Of a DNA stretch of 64,000 nt, positions 7,998 through 17,424 are shown one piece after another. Origin of the DNA: VXRN01 sp963664365 (GTDB taxonomy: Bacteria; Chloroflexota; Dehalococcoidia; Lucifugimonadales; UBA1123); the NCBI GenBank assembly GCA_963664365.1, contig OY761144.1, positions 3,038,001-3,102,000 of the forward strand, in the 5' to 3' direction. The position numbers and the translations under genes were made by a program. The notes beneath the pieces are model-generated. The model saw only the letters and a list, made by a program, of their open reading frames with translations, was not told the DNA's origin and did no database searches. The first letter of the stretch is position 1; each line of letters opens with the position of its first letter.

Positions 7998-9754
7998 GCT
8001 TCCACCTCCCGGCTGATTCGACGGACGACCTCGGCCACGTTATTCAGCGCGGCGGCTGGGTCGGATGGCTCATGATCGGCAAACCTGGCTTCGTCCAGCG
8101 CATCCAGAGTGACCGCCAGAAGCTCCGAGGTTGCCGTCGAGACCCCCATTTCCCGGACTCTCGATACTATGTCCGCGGCCAGCAGCCGAGTGGAAGACTG
8201 GCCGAGGAGCGCGCTCAGGTATCCGTGCAGAGCCGAGGCGGCCGCATCCGGTGTGGAGGTCGTCGGAGCGACGGCCGCCAGTCGCGCCAAAGCGCGTTGA
8301 CGGGCCTCGATGCCGCTCTCGGCGGCGTCGCCGTCTCTGCGGATGCGCGCGAGCGCTTTCGGACCTGCGAGGGCTAGGAGTCCGGCAACCGGCAGAAGCC
8401 ACAACGCCCAGAAGATGGGGCTGGCGGCGACCGAGCCGCCTCGCGCGCGGATTCCGGCGGACGGCGGGGCCTTGATGTCCCGTATGTCAAATGCGGTCTC
8501 TTCGTCCTCGGCCGCCGCGTCAGAGACCGAGGGGGAAGCATCCACCGCGTCCGGGTCGGGCAGCGCCTCCACGCTTATCGGGTCGGTGGAGATCGTAATA
8601 TACTCTTCGGCGTCTGGATCGAAGTAGGCGTACTCGATTGGGGGTATCTCGAAAGCGCCGGAGACTTCCGGGATCAACAGGAGGTCGTATGACCTGCTGC
8701 CGACCAGTTTCCCGTCGAGGATACGGGCGCTGTGAGATCCCGCGCCGTCGAACGAACGCCATCCCGTGAGCTTCGGCCACAACGGGCCTGGAAGTTTCTC
8801 TATGTTGCCTTGCCCGGAGAGGGTGACTCGCAGAGTTATCGGATCGCCAACGGTGGTCGTGACCTTGTTGACCGCCGCGGCGATGGTGAACGTGCCCACT
8901 GCGCCGGTGAACGCGGGCGGTTCGTTCAGGGGCAACGGCCGGACATCCAGGTCCACCTGGTTGGACTGCGCGGACTGCCGGATAGAGCCGAATCGCGAGG
9001 TCGCGCCGCGCCCGATGGTCACGTCGCCGGACAGGATAGAGAAGAGGATGGTGTCCGTCTCGGACACAAGGTACCTTCGCCCGTTGATGGTGGTGGTGTA
9101 CTCTCGTTCTTCAGGGTCCACCGGGTTCCAGAATCCGGCGAAGTCCGGCGGATTGTAGAGTCCGCGCGGGAACATGAGGCTGGGGAAGATGCTGTCCGCC
9201 TGGTTGAAGACCCTGTGCGTGTATGTGATCTGCTCTCCCACATAAGGGTTGTCGTTATCGACTTCGGCCTCAGAGAAGTAACCGCCGGTCGTCTGCCGCG
9301 TCGGTTGGACGGTGGGCAGCGGGGCCAAGTTGGGTGGCTGGACGGGCGCCGGTTCGACGTACAGAGTGATCGGTTCGGTCTTGCGCTCAGTGTCATCCAC
9401 GACGACGGTCACGGGGCCTATGTCTATTCTGCCGGGCCTGGTTGGAGCGAACCGGAACAAGAATTGCACTTCCCCCTGGAGTTGCCCGTTTTGGAAAGTG
9501 TGGGATGAGGTTATGGACCTCGCAAGCAGCGTGAGACCGTCTATGCTGGGAAGCGTGGGCAAGCTCGCGGTGCGGTCCGGGACTGTTATCGTAAGGGTCA
9601 CGTCTTCACTCATGTTGAGGTCGGTTTTATCGACCTCGGCGGTGATGTCCGCGGTTTGGGCGGCCAGAGGCGTCGCGAGTATCAGGCCGCCAAGTATGGC
9701 AGCCAGCAGTGCGGCGACTAGCGCGAGGCGTGTTGTCGGCTGATTCTTCACCAT
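7994..9754 (-). CDS. batD: BatD, oxygen-tolerance family protein
   Basis: A 586-residue protein with a signal peptide (ending near LAAQTADI), an extracytoplasmic part of Ig-like beta domains, and a membrane segment near residues 448-468 (FWALWLLPVAGLLALAGP). A cytoplasmic helical tail follows. The N-terminal pattern TAEVDKTDLNMSEDVTLTI resembles the opening of BatD proteins. A second domain begins near VNKVTTTVGDPITLRVTLSG. The start overlaps the batC stop as ATGGTGA, so either ATG 9754 or GTG 9751 is possible. It probably forms a membrane complex with BatA, BatB and BatC. Confidence 0.85.
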   Translation of the reverse strand: MVKNQPTTRLALVAALLAAILGGLILATPLAAQTADITAEVDKTDLNMSEDVTLTITVPDRTASLPTLPSIDGLTLLARSITSSHTFQNGQLQGEVQFLFRFAPTRPGRIDIGPVTVVVDDTERKTEPITLYVEPAPVQPPNLAPLPTVQPTRQTTGGYFSEAEVDNDNPYVGEQITYTHRVFNQADSIFPSLMFPRGLYNPPDFAGFWNPVDPEEREYTTTINGRRYLVSETDTILFSILSGDVTIGRGATSRFGSIRQSAQSNQVDLDVRPLPLNEPPAFTGAVGTFTIAAAVNKVTTTVGDPITLRVTLSGQGNIEKLPGPLWPKLTGWRSFDGAGSHSARILDGKLVGSRSYDLLLIPEVSGAFEIPPIEYAYFDPDAEEYITISTDPISVEALPDPDAVDASPSVSDAAAEDEETAFDIRDIKAPPSAGIRARGGSVAASPIFWALWLLPVAGLLALAGPKALARIRRDGDAAESGIEARQRALARLAAVAPTTSTPDAAASALHGYLSALLGQSSTRLLAADIVSRVREMGVSTATSELLAVTLDALDEARFADHEPSDPAAALNNVAEVVRRISREVEA

Positions 9755-10563
9755 TGCCTCTCTAGTGGGCGTACAGGAATGGGGTCTCCACGCCTTATCC
9801 TGTCTTGAAGTGTATTGTCTGGTACAGAGTCGAGAAGCCGCCGCGCCTCCTCCTCTGTCAGTCCGGTTGGAGGCGCCTCCTGCTGCTGACGCCGCGATTC
9901 TTCGGGTGGCTGCTGCTCGCCTGGCGGCGGGCTTTCGCCACCGGGAGACTCATCGCCCTCTGGGCCTTCGTTCTCGTCCTGCTGACCCTGGGGCTGGTCC
10001 TGCTCGCCCTGCTGGTCCTCGGGCGGCTGCTCGCCCGGTCCGGGCTCCGGCTGCTGTTGCTGCTCGCCCTCCTCTTGGCCCTCTTGAGGGTCTTCCTGCT
10101 CCTCTTGGTCCTGCTCTTCCTGCTGACGCTCTTCGAGTTCTTTCAGGGCGAGCTCGAGGTTATGCTTGGCGTCTTGGTCGTAAGGGTCGAGCCTGAGCGC
10201 CTGCTTGTACATCTCAATCGCCGCTTCGAGATTATCCGCTTCCAACTGCGCGTTGCCGGAGTTGAAGGCGGTATCTCTGGCCAGCAATCGCTCGGCGTCG
10301 GGCAAGGCGTCGTCATAGCGCGCCCCGGCCTCCGCGAACCTCTCCTCGCGGTATAGGGTATTGCCCGAGTTGTAGTCGAGTTCGGGACGGTCTGGCATCG
10401 TCTTGAGGGCGCGGTCGTATGCTTCCCTGGCGTCGCCGTAACGTTCGGAGTCGAAAGCCTCGTTTCCCTCTCGCGCCGTCTCAGGGCCTTCGCGGTCGCA
10501 TCCGACGACAGCGAGCGTTGTCAACAGGGCGGAGAAGGCTATCATGAAGACTCGCGGCGTCAT
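9748..10563 (-). CDS. batC: BatC, TPR lipoprotein
   Basis: A 271-residue lipoprotein. Signal and lipobox (LAVVGC) occupy the first 22 residues. Two or three TPR-like repeats fill residues about 30-130 (NTLYREERFAEAGARYDDAL; NLEAAIEMYKQALRLDPYDQ). A highly charged Gln/Glu/Pro-rich segment of about 90 residues follows, then a C-terminal VPDNTLQDRIRRGDPIPVRPLERQW-like end split by basic residues. TPR plus low-complexity tail between BatB and BatD is the family arrangement. The start codon overlaps the batB stop by ATGA. Confidence 0.83.
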   Translation of the reverse strand: MTPRVFMIAFSALLTTLAVVGCDREGPETAREGNEAFDSERYGDAREAYDRALKTMPDRPELDYNSGNTLYREERFAEAGARYDDALPDAERLLARDTAFNSGNAQLEADNLEAAIEMYKQALRLDPYDQDAKHNLELALKELEERQQEEQDQEEQEDPQEGQEEGEQQQQPEPGPGEQPPEDQQGEQDQPQGQQDENEGPEGDESPGGESPPPGEQQPPEESRRQQQEAPPTGLTEEEARRLLDSVPDNTLQDRIRRGDPIPVRPLERQW

Positions 10564-11588
10564 GCTTCCTGCCCCCTTGCCCGAACCGGAGGCGCGTTTC
10601 GCCTGCGCTCAGAGACCAGTTCGGCCCCGATCAATAGGACTATCGCGATCACGGCGAATACTTGGAACCGCTCCACCTTCCTTTCCTGGAGTTCGGCTTG
10701 CGAGGCGGCGTCCTGAAGGGTGTTGAACTCAAAAGCGAGCAGTTCGGCGGCGCTGCCGGACTCTGCGAAATACTGTCCGCCGCCCTCGACCGCGATCTGC
10801 CTCAGAACCATTTCGTTCAACCTGGAAACGACGAGGTTGCCTTGACTATCTACGAGAGGGCCTGTGACCTCTCCGAACCGGTCCAAGTCCGGGAGGGTGT
10901 GTCCCTCGGATGTCCCGACCCCGACGGTGAAGATTATGGCTCCCGCCTCGGCGGCTTTGCGGGCGGCCTCAAGCGCGCCGTCTTCGTGATTTTCGCCATC
11001 CGAGACGATGACGATGACTTTCTGAGAGAGCCGCTGGTCGTCGAACCCACCCATGGATACGTCTATGGCGCGGTCTATGGCGGTTCCCTGGGTCGCTATC
11101 ATTCTGGGCGAAGCGTTGTCGAGGAACGTCCTTGCGGTGGCGTAGTCGAACGTCAGAGGGAACTGGACGAAGGCCGCCCCGGAAAAGAGCACGAGGCCCA
11201 CTTCGTCGCCCGTAAGTTGCGCTATGAGGTCCGAGATTACGTACTTTGCCCGTTCGAGGCGGTTGGGTTTGAGGTCCTCGGCGAGCATGGACTTCGATAC
11301 GTCCAGGGCGATCATAAGCTGGATGCCGCGTCGTTCGACGATCTGGCTGCTCTCGCCCCACTGCGGCCTGGCGAGCGCGACTACGGCAAGAGCCAGCGCG
11401 GCCAGTATCAACGTCCTGCGTATCATCCGCCCTCTCGTGTCGGCGGTGCGCGCAAGCCTGGCTACCAGGTGGTGGTCGCCGATGCGATTCATCGAATCGG
11501 CGCGTTTCCTGATGGAGAGCGCGATGAGCGCGATCGCGACCGGGAGCGCGGCGAGCAGAAGCAGGAACTGTGAGCTTTCAAAAGTCAT
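10560..11588 (-). CDS. batB: BatB, von Willebrand factor A domain membrane protein
   Basis: A 342-residue protein with two N-terminal membrane helices, a VWA domain and a C-terminal helix (FAVIAIVLLIGAELV). The MIDAS metal-binding motif DVSKS is at about residue 96, followed by the conserved Thr and Asp positions (GTAID; VSDGENHEDG). I placed the start at ATG 11588, where it overlaps the batA stop by ATGA. A longer frame upstream reads only through batA. VWA domains bind protein partners through a divalent metal; here the partners are presumably the other Bat proteins. Confidence 0.88.
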   Translation of the reverse strand: MTFESSQFLLLLAALPVAIALIALSIRKRADSMNRIGDHHLVARLARTADTRGRMIRRTLILAALALAVVALARPQWGESSQIVERRGIQLMIALDVSKSMLAEDLKPNRLERAKYVISDLIAQLTGDEVGLVLFSGAAFVQFPLTFDYATARTFLDNASPRMIATQGTAIDRAIDVSMGGFDDQRLSQKVIVIVSDGENHEDGALEAARKAAEAGAIIFTVGVGTSEGHTLPDLDRFGEVTGPLVDSQGNLVVSRLNEMVLRQIAVEGGGQYFAESGSAAELLAFEFNTLQDAASQAELQERKVERFQVFAVIAIVLLIGAELVSERRRNAPPVRARGQEA

Positions 11589-12574
11589 GGGACCGGCCTG
11601 AATATGGTGGCGTGGGCGAGAACCTCCAGTAGCAAGAGCGCGGGCACGGCAATCAGGAACCATCCCGCGAGTTCCTGGTGCTGGGCGTAAACGGAGACTT
11701 CGACCTCCGACTTTTCCAGCTTGTCTATCTCTTCATATATGGTGCGGAGTCCGTCGGTGTCGGTGGCGCGGAAGTACCTGCCGCCGGTGGTGTCGGCGAT
11801 CTGCCGGAGGGTCTCCTCGTCGAGGTCTCCCCTGATGAAGCCGGACCTCAGCGCGCCGAGCATGTCGTTGGGATTTCCCATTCCTATGGTGTAGGCGCGG
11901 ATGCCGAGTGTCTCGGCGGCGGCGGCGGCGGTTTGCGGGTCGATGTCGCCGCTGTTGTTGACGCCGTCGGTCAATAGGACGACGACCTTGCTCTCGGACT
12001 CGGAGTCCTTGAGCATGTTGGAGGCTACGGCGAGTCCCATGCCGACGGCGGTGCCGTCGTGCAGACGTAGGACTGAGGCGAGATTGACCTCTTCGAGCAG
12101 GAACAGCAGCGCGTCGTGGTCCACGGTTGGCGGGCTGTGGACGAAGGCTTCCGAAGCGAAGACGACCAGGCCGATGCGGTCATATTCTCTCCTTTCGATG
12201 AATTCGTAGATGACCTGCTTGGCCGCCTCGAGGCGGTTGACCGGGTCGAAGTCGTAGGCCGCCATGGAGCCTGATATGTCGAGCGCGAGCGTGATGTCTA
12301 TACCCTCTCCCCTGAGAATCTCCCTCGCGTCGGTGGTCTGGGGCCGCGCGGCGGCGATTATCAGCAGCGCAAGCGTGATCCAGCGGAGCGCGGGGACGAA
12401 GGGCCTGAGCCTAAGCCGTATGCTCCGCGATCCTGTTCGGGCCGCGGAGGCGCTGGCGAATCTGAGAGACGGGGGCCGCGTCCTCGATCTCGCGTACAGC
12501 GGCAGCAGCGCGACAAGCAATACCGCCGGGAGCAGGAGAAGCAGGGCAGGCGTGGCGAACTGTACGTCGGTCAT
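11585..12574 (-). CDS. batA: BatA, von Willebrand factor A domain membrane protein
   Basis: A 329-residue paralogue of BatB with the same plan: a first helix (LLLLLPAVLLVALLPLYA), a second near residue 60, a VWA domain with intact MIDAS DISGS, and LLTDGVNNSGDIDP. A C-terminal helix follows (LIAVPALLLLEVLAHA). The start overlaps the preceding stop by ATGA. BatA and BatB commonly occur as a tandem pair downstream of moxR and DUF58. Confidence 0.88.
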   Translation of the reverse strand: MTDVQFATPALLLLLPAVLLVALLPLYARSRTRPPSLRFASASAARTGSRSIRLRLRPFVPALRWITLALLIIAAARPQTTDAREILRGEGIDITLALDISGSMAAYDFDPVNRLEAAKQVIYEFIERREYDRIGLVVFASEAFVHSPPTVDHDALLFLLEEVNLASVLRLHDGTAVGMGLAVASNMLKDSESESKVVVLLTDGVNNSGDIDPQTAAAAAETLGIRAYTIGMGNPNDMLGALRSGFIRGDLDEETLRQIADTTGGRYFRATDTDGLRTIYEEIDKLEKSEVEVSVYAQHQELAGWFLIAVPALLLLEVLAHATIFRPVP

Positions 12575-13545
12575 CGTGGAGCGCCGCCTCTTTCACCCAA
12601 GTATGAACCGAATCTTGCGCTCCCGGACCTGATGCGCTGAATCAGGTCTCTGGACTGACGTATCACGGACATGGCGTCGTCTTGGCCGGGCAGCAACTTG
12701 GCGAACTTTACCAGATCGGACTCGTCGAGCGCCTGTCCGAATCCGCGCAGGTCAACGCCTCTCGACCTGCGTGTGGACATCATGTCCTTGATCTGTGGCG
12801 TCGTCAAATCGAGCGCGGGGATTCCGAACCGTCCCTCGATGTATCGCCGCAGGCAGGCGGACACCAGAACGTAGTGCTCTACCAGGCGGCCTTGCGCCGG
12901 AAGGTTCAGCGCCTCGATCCTGTCGAGTTCGGCGAGAGCGGCCTCGGCCGGGGGAGTCTGAGGCTGTTCGGGAATGTCGGCTTCGCCCATGAATTTCCTT
13001 CGCAGCAGGTATCCGCCGGCAACGGCGAGCATCCCCAGGGTCGCGGCTCCTCCGGCGGCCCAGGGCCATACGGCGGGCACGGGTATGTTCGCCTGCGGCC
13101 TGATGTCTCTCTTCTCGGTATCGTCGGGCGTGAGGACCGAGACCACGGTGACATCTATGGGCCGCGCGGGCCGGTAGATTACCGTGCCGTCTGGATGGCG
13201 GACGGAGACGCTAAGGGAAGGCGTGGCATGGTCGCCGGGTTCGAACAGGACGGCCCGGATCTCGGTAGCAGACGTTAGGGTTCCGTCGCCGTTGTCTATG
13301 GTCGGGAGTGGGCTCTGTGCGCGAACTTCAAACTCTCCCCAGTTGGCGGGCACCCTGGGAAACATCACGTGATAGTCCGGAGGGTGGTTTGCGGACAGGG
13401 TGATAGTGAACGGTTCGCCGACGGTCACGGAGTCGGGCCGGACGGTCAGGCCGACGCCCACCGAGAGAGACTGCGCCGACGCCGTACTCACGCGGAGCAG
13501 GGCGCAGGCCAGCGCCAGGGCCAGAATTACGGATGCGGCCCTCAA
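12571..13545 (-). CDS. BatD-like/DUF4381-like membrane protein of the Bat operon
   Basis: A 324-residue protein between the DUF58 gene and batA. I start it at TTG 13545, which overlaps the DUF58 stop as TTGA and gives a clean signal peptide (VILALALACALLRVSTASA). The longer ATG frame would run deep into the DUF58 gene. Residues about 30-150 look like a BatD-type beta domain (VRPDSVTVGEPFTITL). A membrane helix lies near 170-190, and the cytoplasmic tail has a DUF4381-like helical pattern (RLVEHYVLVSACLRRYIEGRF; ESDLVKFAKLLPG). It may position the MoxR/DUF58 machinery; this is inference. Confidence 0.7.
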   Translation of the reverse strand: MRAASVILALALACALLRVSTASAQSLSVGVGLTVRPDSVTVGEPFTITLSANHPPDYHVMFPRVPANWGEFEVRAQSPLPTIDNGDGTLTSATEIRAVLFEPGDHATPSLSVSVRHPDGTVIYRPARPIDVTVVSVLTPDDTEKRDIRPQANIPVPAVWPWAAGGAATLGMLAVAGGYLLRRKFMGEADIPEQPQTPPAEAALAELDRIEALNLPAQGRLVEHYVLVSACLRRYIEGRFGIPALDLTTPQIKDMMSTRRSRGVDLRGFGQALDESDLVKFAKLLPGQDDAMSVIRQSRDLIQRIRSGSARFGSYLGERGGAPR

Positions 13546-14429
13546 CGCGGACGCCTCTTGGCGCGCTGCTTGAAGAAGTCGTTCAGGCTGGCGATGTACT
13601 CCCGTCCGGTCTGGACGGAGATGCGGTCCACCGCCAGCGAGCGCATGGCCTGGAGCTTGTCGTCCTCGCGCTCCTCGACCTGCCTGGCGAAGGCTCTGCG
13701 CCATGAATCGTCGTCAGTATCGACCCAAACGAGTTCTCCGGTCTCGGCGTCTTCGAGGGCCACGATGCCGACACGCCCCAACTCGCGCTCGGCGGGGTCA
13801 TGCACGTCCACCGCGACGAGGTCGTGGCGGCGGGCGGTGGCTGCGAGGTCCTGCCGGTAGCTTTCCACCGGGGCCAAGAAGTCGGAAATGAGGAACGCGA
13901 TGCTGCGCCGCTTGAGCAGCAGGTTCATCGTCGCGAGCGCGATGCTGATGTCCGTGCCGGAGTTGCCGGGCTCGAACACCAGCAGGTCGCGCACCATCCT
14001 CAGAACGTGCCTGCGGCCCTTCTTGGGCGGCAGCAGAAGCTCCACGCGGTCGGTGAACACCATGAGGCCGACGCGGTCGCCGTTGGTAATGGCGGCGAAC
14101 GCGATGACCGCGGCCAGTTCAGCCGCGAGGTCGCGCTTGAATCGTTGGGCGGTCCCGAACTCTGAGGAGCCGCTTGCGTCCACGGCCAGCATGACGGTCA
14201 GCTCGCGTTCCTCCTGGTAGCGGCGGACGTAGGTTTCGGCCATGCGGGCGGTGACGTTCCAATCTATGCGCCTGACGTCGTCACCGGGAACGTAAGGACG
14301 TACTTCGTCGAACTCCACGCCCCTGCCTCTGAAGACCGACTGGTACTCTCCCGCGAGGACGTTGGTGACCAATTGCCTGGAGCGGACTTCGATTCGCTTG
14401 ATCTGCTCTACCAACTCGGGAGACAGCAT
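13542..14429 (-). CDS. DUF58 protein
   Basis: A 295-residue cytoplasmic protein. It contains the DUF58 signature GRGVEFDEVRPYVPGDDVRRIDWNVTAR split around residues 50-75, and a VWA-like fold downstream (VDASGSSEFG). DUF58 proteins occur next to MoxR ATPases in nearly all moxR loci and are thought to be their partners or substrates. The ATG lies 11 bases after the moxR stop. The predicted product is standard in length. Confidence 0.88.
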   Translation of the reverse strand: MLSPELVEQIKRIEVRSRQLVTNVLAGEYQSVFRGRGVEFDEVRPYVPGDDVRRIDWNVTARMAETYVRRYQEERELTVMLAVDASGSSEFGTAQRFKRDLAAELAAVIAFAAITNGDRVGLMVFTDRVELLLPPKKGRRHVLRMVRDLLVFEPGNSGTDISIALATMNLLLKRRSIAFLISDFLAPVESYRQDLAATARRHDLVAVDVHDPAERELGRVGIVALEDAETGELVWVDTDDDSWRRAFARQVEEREDDKLQAMRSLAVDRISVQTGREYIASLNDFFKQRAKRRPR

Positions 14430-14440
14430 CCAGTGTTCTC

Positions 14441-15433
14441 TCAGGGTACTTCAACGTGGTCGAGAATGTCCTTGACGATGTCGGACGAAGAGATAGCCTC
14501 GGCCTCAGCCTCGTATGTCGGTATGACGCGGTGCTGGAGCACGTCGGCGGCGATCTTCTTGACGTCTTCAGGGGCGACGTAGCCGCGTCCCTGCATGAAT
14601 GCGTTCGCGCGGGCGGCCATGACCATGTAGATTCCGGCGCGTGGCGAGGCTCCGTATGCGATCAATGGGCGAAGCTGCGCCATGCCGTTTCGGTCCGGGA
14701 ATCGGGTGGCCATGATCAGGTCCAGGATGTACTCCTTTACCTTGTCATCGACGTAGATGGAGCGGACGGTCTTGCGGGCGTCGAGAATGTGCTTGGGTTC
14801 GATGACGGGCGCGACCTCCGGAGGCTCGGCGCCGGTCATGCGGTCTATGATCATCTTCTCGTCATTGCGGGGAGGATAATCTACGATGACCTTGAGCATG
14901 AAGCGGTCAACCTGCGCTTCCGGGAGCGGGTAGGTGCCCTCTTGGTCGATCGGGTTCTGAGTGGCCAGTACCAGGAACATCACTTCGAGGGGGTAGGTGT
15001 TGTCTCCGATAGTGACCTGCCGCTCCTGCATGGCCTCGAGGAGCGCGCTCTGGACTTTGGCGGGGGCGCGGTTGACCTCGTCGGCCAGCACGAGGTTGGC
15101 GAAGATCGGTCCCTTGTGGACGGTGAACTCGGTGGTGCGAGGGTTGTATATCTGGGTGCCGATTAAGTCCGCCGGCAGCAGGTCGGGAGTGAATTGGAGC
15201 CTTGAGAAATCGGCGTGAACGGCCTGGGCGACTGTCTTGACGAGCAGCGTCTTGGCGAGGCCCGGCACGCCTTCTAATAGGATGTGGCCGTCGGCCAGAA
15301 GGCCGATCAGGACACGTTCCACGAGGTCGTCTTGTCCAATGACGACCTTGCGAATTTCGGCGTCGAGCCTCTTTAGGAACTCGGACTCGCCGCGGATGCG
15401 CTGATTCAACTCTCGAATTTCGGACTGTTCCAT
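14441..15433 (-). CDS. moxR: MoxR-family AAA+ ATPase
   Basis: A 330-residue AAA+ ATPase that heads the Bat operon. Walker A is GVPGLAKT, Walker B LVLADEVNRAP, and sensor 1 FLVLATQNPIDQEGTYPLPEAQ-like. The lid domain has SPRAGIYM. ATG 15433 is preceded by GGAGG at five bases; the TTG at 15445 is less likely. MoxR proteins act as chaperone-like ATPases that assemble or activate VWA-protein complexes, here probably BatA/BatB and the DUF58 protein. Confidence 0.92.
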   Translation of the reverse strand: MEQSEIRELNQRIRGESEFLKRLDAEIRKVVIGQDDLVERVLIGLLADGHILLEGVPGLAKTLLVKTVAQAVHADFSRLQFTPDLLPADLIGTQIYNPRTTEFTVHKGPIFANLVLADEVNRAPAKVQSALLEAMQERQVTIGDNTYPLEVMFLVLATQNPIDQEGTYPLPEAQVDRFMLKVIVDYPPRNDEKMIIDRMTGAEPPEVAPVIEPKHILDARKTVRSIYVDDKVKEYILDLIMATRFPDRNGMAQLRPLIAYGASPRAGIYMVMAARANAFMQGRGYVAPEDVKKIAADVLQHRVIPTYEAEAEAISSSDIVKDILDHVEVP

Positions 15434-15519
15434 CAATGCCTCCAAGGAGACTCTGCGCTGCGCGCGGCGGGATTCCGGAGCGAGCGACGGGGCGCGGAGA
15501 GCGCAGGGCCGCTAGCCTT

Positions 15520-15525
15520 AGTATA
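15520..15525 (-). promoter_or_regulatory. Possible -10 box of the Bat operon
   Basis: TATACT read on the minus strand, about 85 bases before the moxR start, in the divergent spacer between moxR and the CocE-type hydrolase. No good -35 hexamer is visible 16-18 bases upstream, so the call is weak. Confidence 0.35.
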
Positions 15526-15662
15526 CGTTATTCGGGGGGTGTCCGGTTTGATCGGCGCGGGCCAACTGTGGTTCAGGTTGCCCGTATGAGGCGGCTGTGC
15601 TACATTCAGCGAGGTCGCCGATGCGGCGGCTAATCATGCAAAATCGCTCCCTGGAGGCCAAT

Positions 15663-17411
15663 ATGCCCGGCTCGTATTCAGTAACCTTCGACCATAACTT
15701 ACCGATCATGATGAGGGACGGAGTCACCACATACGCGGACGTGTTCAGGCCGCGGGTGGACGGTCGCGTGCCCGCGCTGCTTCAGAGGACGCCATACGAC
15801 AAGTCCGCTCCGCAGAACCGGACTGGCATCCTCGACGCCATCCGCGCCGCGAGCCACGGCTACGCGATAGTAATTCAGGACGTGCGGGGAAGGTACACCT
15901 CGGAAGGAGACTTCTACACGTTCTTCAACGAGATCAACGATGGATACGACTCGGTGGAGTGGGTGGCTTCCCAGCCGTGGTGCAACGGGAAGGTGGGGAT
16001 GTACGGGACATCGTACGTCGGCGCGACGCAGTGGCTGGCGGCAAAGTCCGGCGCGCCGTCACTGGCAGGGATAGCCCCCGGCGTTACGGCGTCGGACTAT
16101 CACGAAGGCTGGGCCTGGCAGGGCGGAGCGTTCGAGCTGGGATTCAATCTCTCTTGGACTATGGGGTCGCTGTCGTCGGCGAACTGGGCCAACCTTGCTC
16201 AACGCTTTCACCTTCACGACGAGGACTTCGATGACCTGATCGCCGCGAAGGACGATTTGACGCAGTGGTTCCAGTACATGCCCATGAAAGACATGCCGAA
16301 GCTGAAGAATGAGATAGCGCGGTACTACTACGACTGGATGGCGCATCCCGAGTACGACGACTACTGGAAGCAGGTGTGCATAGAGGAGTCTCACTCGGAG
16401 ATAAGCGTGCCCGCGTTCAACTACGGCGGATGGTACGACATATTCCTGGGCGGCACGATCAGGAATTATGAACGGATGCGGAGCATGGGCGCGACGGAGG
16501 CGGCGCGCAACGGTCAGCGGCTGACCATCGGGCCGTGGGTACATGGGTTTACGCCGGGGGTATCGGGCGAGTACAACTTCGGAACGAGGTCGGCGGCGGC
16601 CGCAATCGACATGATGGGCGCGACGCTGAGGTTCTATGACCACGTGCTGCTGGGCGAAGACAACGGAGTGGCGGAGGAGAGCCCCGTTCGCATCTTCGTC
16701 ATGGGCGAAAACGTGTGGCGTTACGAGGACGAGTGGCCGCTCTCCAGGGCCGAGACGGCCAACTTCTACCTGCGCAGCAAGGGCAGGGCGAACACTCTCA
16801 ACGGCGATGGCTCCCTGAGCCGGGAGGAGCCGGGAGAGGAAGCGCCGGACGTGTTCGCGTACAACCCCGCCAATCCGGTCCCGACGGTCGGCGGCGGCCT
16901 GTGCTGCGATACGGCGTTCATGCGCTTCGGCGCTTATGACCAGCGTTGGGTCGAGGGCAGGGAGGACGTGCTGGTCTATTCGACTCCTCCGCTGGATCAG
17001 GAAGTTGAAGTGACCGGGCCGGTCAGCGTGACGCTGTTCGCTTCGACCAGCGCCGCCGACACGGACTTCACCGCTAAGCTGGTCGATATGGAGCCGTCGG
17101 GCTACGTCAGGAATCTGACGGACGGGATTATCAGGGCGCGATACCGCAATCCCAGGCAGCCGGCGTCTCCGATTCAGCCAGGAACGGTGTATGAGTACAC
17201 AATCGACCTGTGGGCAACCTCAAATGTGTTCAAGAAGGGCCACCGGATCGGCCTGGAGATCTCAAGCTCAAACTTCCCGCGATTCGACCGCAACACCAAC
17301 TCAGGCGCGGAGATAGGGGCGGACTCCGCGATGATCCCGGCTCTCCAGACGGTCTTCCACACGTCCGAGTACCCGTCTCACGTCAAGCTGCCGATAGTAC
17401 CGCGCGAGTAG
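15663..17411 (+). CDS. CocE/NonD family hydrolase
   Basis: A 582-residue alpha/beta hydrolase of the X-Pro dipeptidyl-peptidase/cocaine esterase group. The nucleophile is in GTSYVG within KVGMYGTSYVGATQW (about residue 118). The N-terminal entry VTFDHNLPIMMRDGVTTYADVFRP and the C-terminal jelly-roll part (beginning near VTGPVSVTLFAS and ending HRIGLEISSSNFPRFDRN-like) match the family. ATG 15663 has GGAGG at five bases; an upstream ATG at 15597 lacks one. It probably cleaves esters or amides. No signal peptide is seen. It is convergent with the alpha/beta hydrolase gene, 13 bases apart. Confidence 0.88.
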   Translation: MPGSYSVTFDHNLPIMMRDGVTTYADVFRPRVDGRVPALLQRTPYDKSAPQNRTGILDAIRAASHGYAIVIQDVRGRYTSEGDFYTFFNEINDGYDSVEWVASQPWCNGKVGMYGTSYVGATQWLAAKSGAPSLAGIAPGVTASDYHEGWAWQGGAFELGFNLSWTMGSLSSANWANLAQRFHLHDEDFDDLIAAKDDLTQWFQYMPMKDMPKLKNEIARYYYDWMAHPEYDDYWKQVCIEESHSEISVPAFNYGGWYDIFLGGTIRNYERMRSMGATEAARNGQRLTIGPWVHGFTPGVSGEYNFGTRSAAAAIDMMGATLRFYDHVLLGEDNGVAEESPVRIFVMGENVWRYEDEWPLSRAETANFYLRSKGRANTLNGDGSLSREEPGEEAPDVFAYNPANPVPTVGGGLCCDTAFMRFGAYDQRWVEGREDVLVYSTPPLDQEVEVTGPVSVTLFASTSAADTDFTAKLVDMEPSGYVRNLTDGIIRARYRNPRQPASPIQPGTVYEYTIDLWATSNVFKKGHRIGLEISSSNFPRFDRNTNSGAEIGADSAMIPALQTVFHTSEYPSHVKLPIVPRE

Positions 17412-17424
17412 ATTGGGCAGGCGT

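Noticed and set aside
8732..9508. Plus-strand frame of 258 codons inside batD
   Set aside because: Antisense to batD, basic low-complexity product, no ribosome-binding site.
10662..11573. Plus-strand frame of 303 codons opposite batB
   Set aside because: Antisense shadow of a conserved gene with no recognisable motif.
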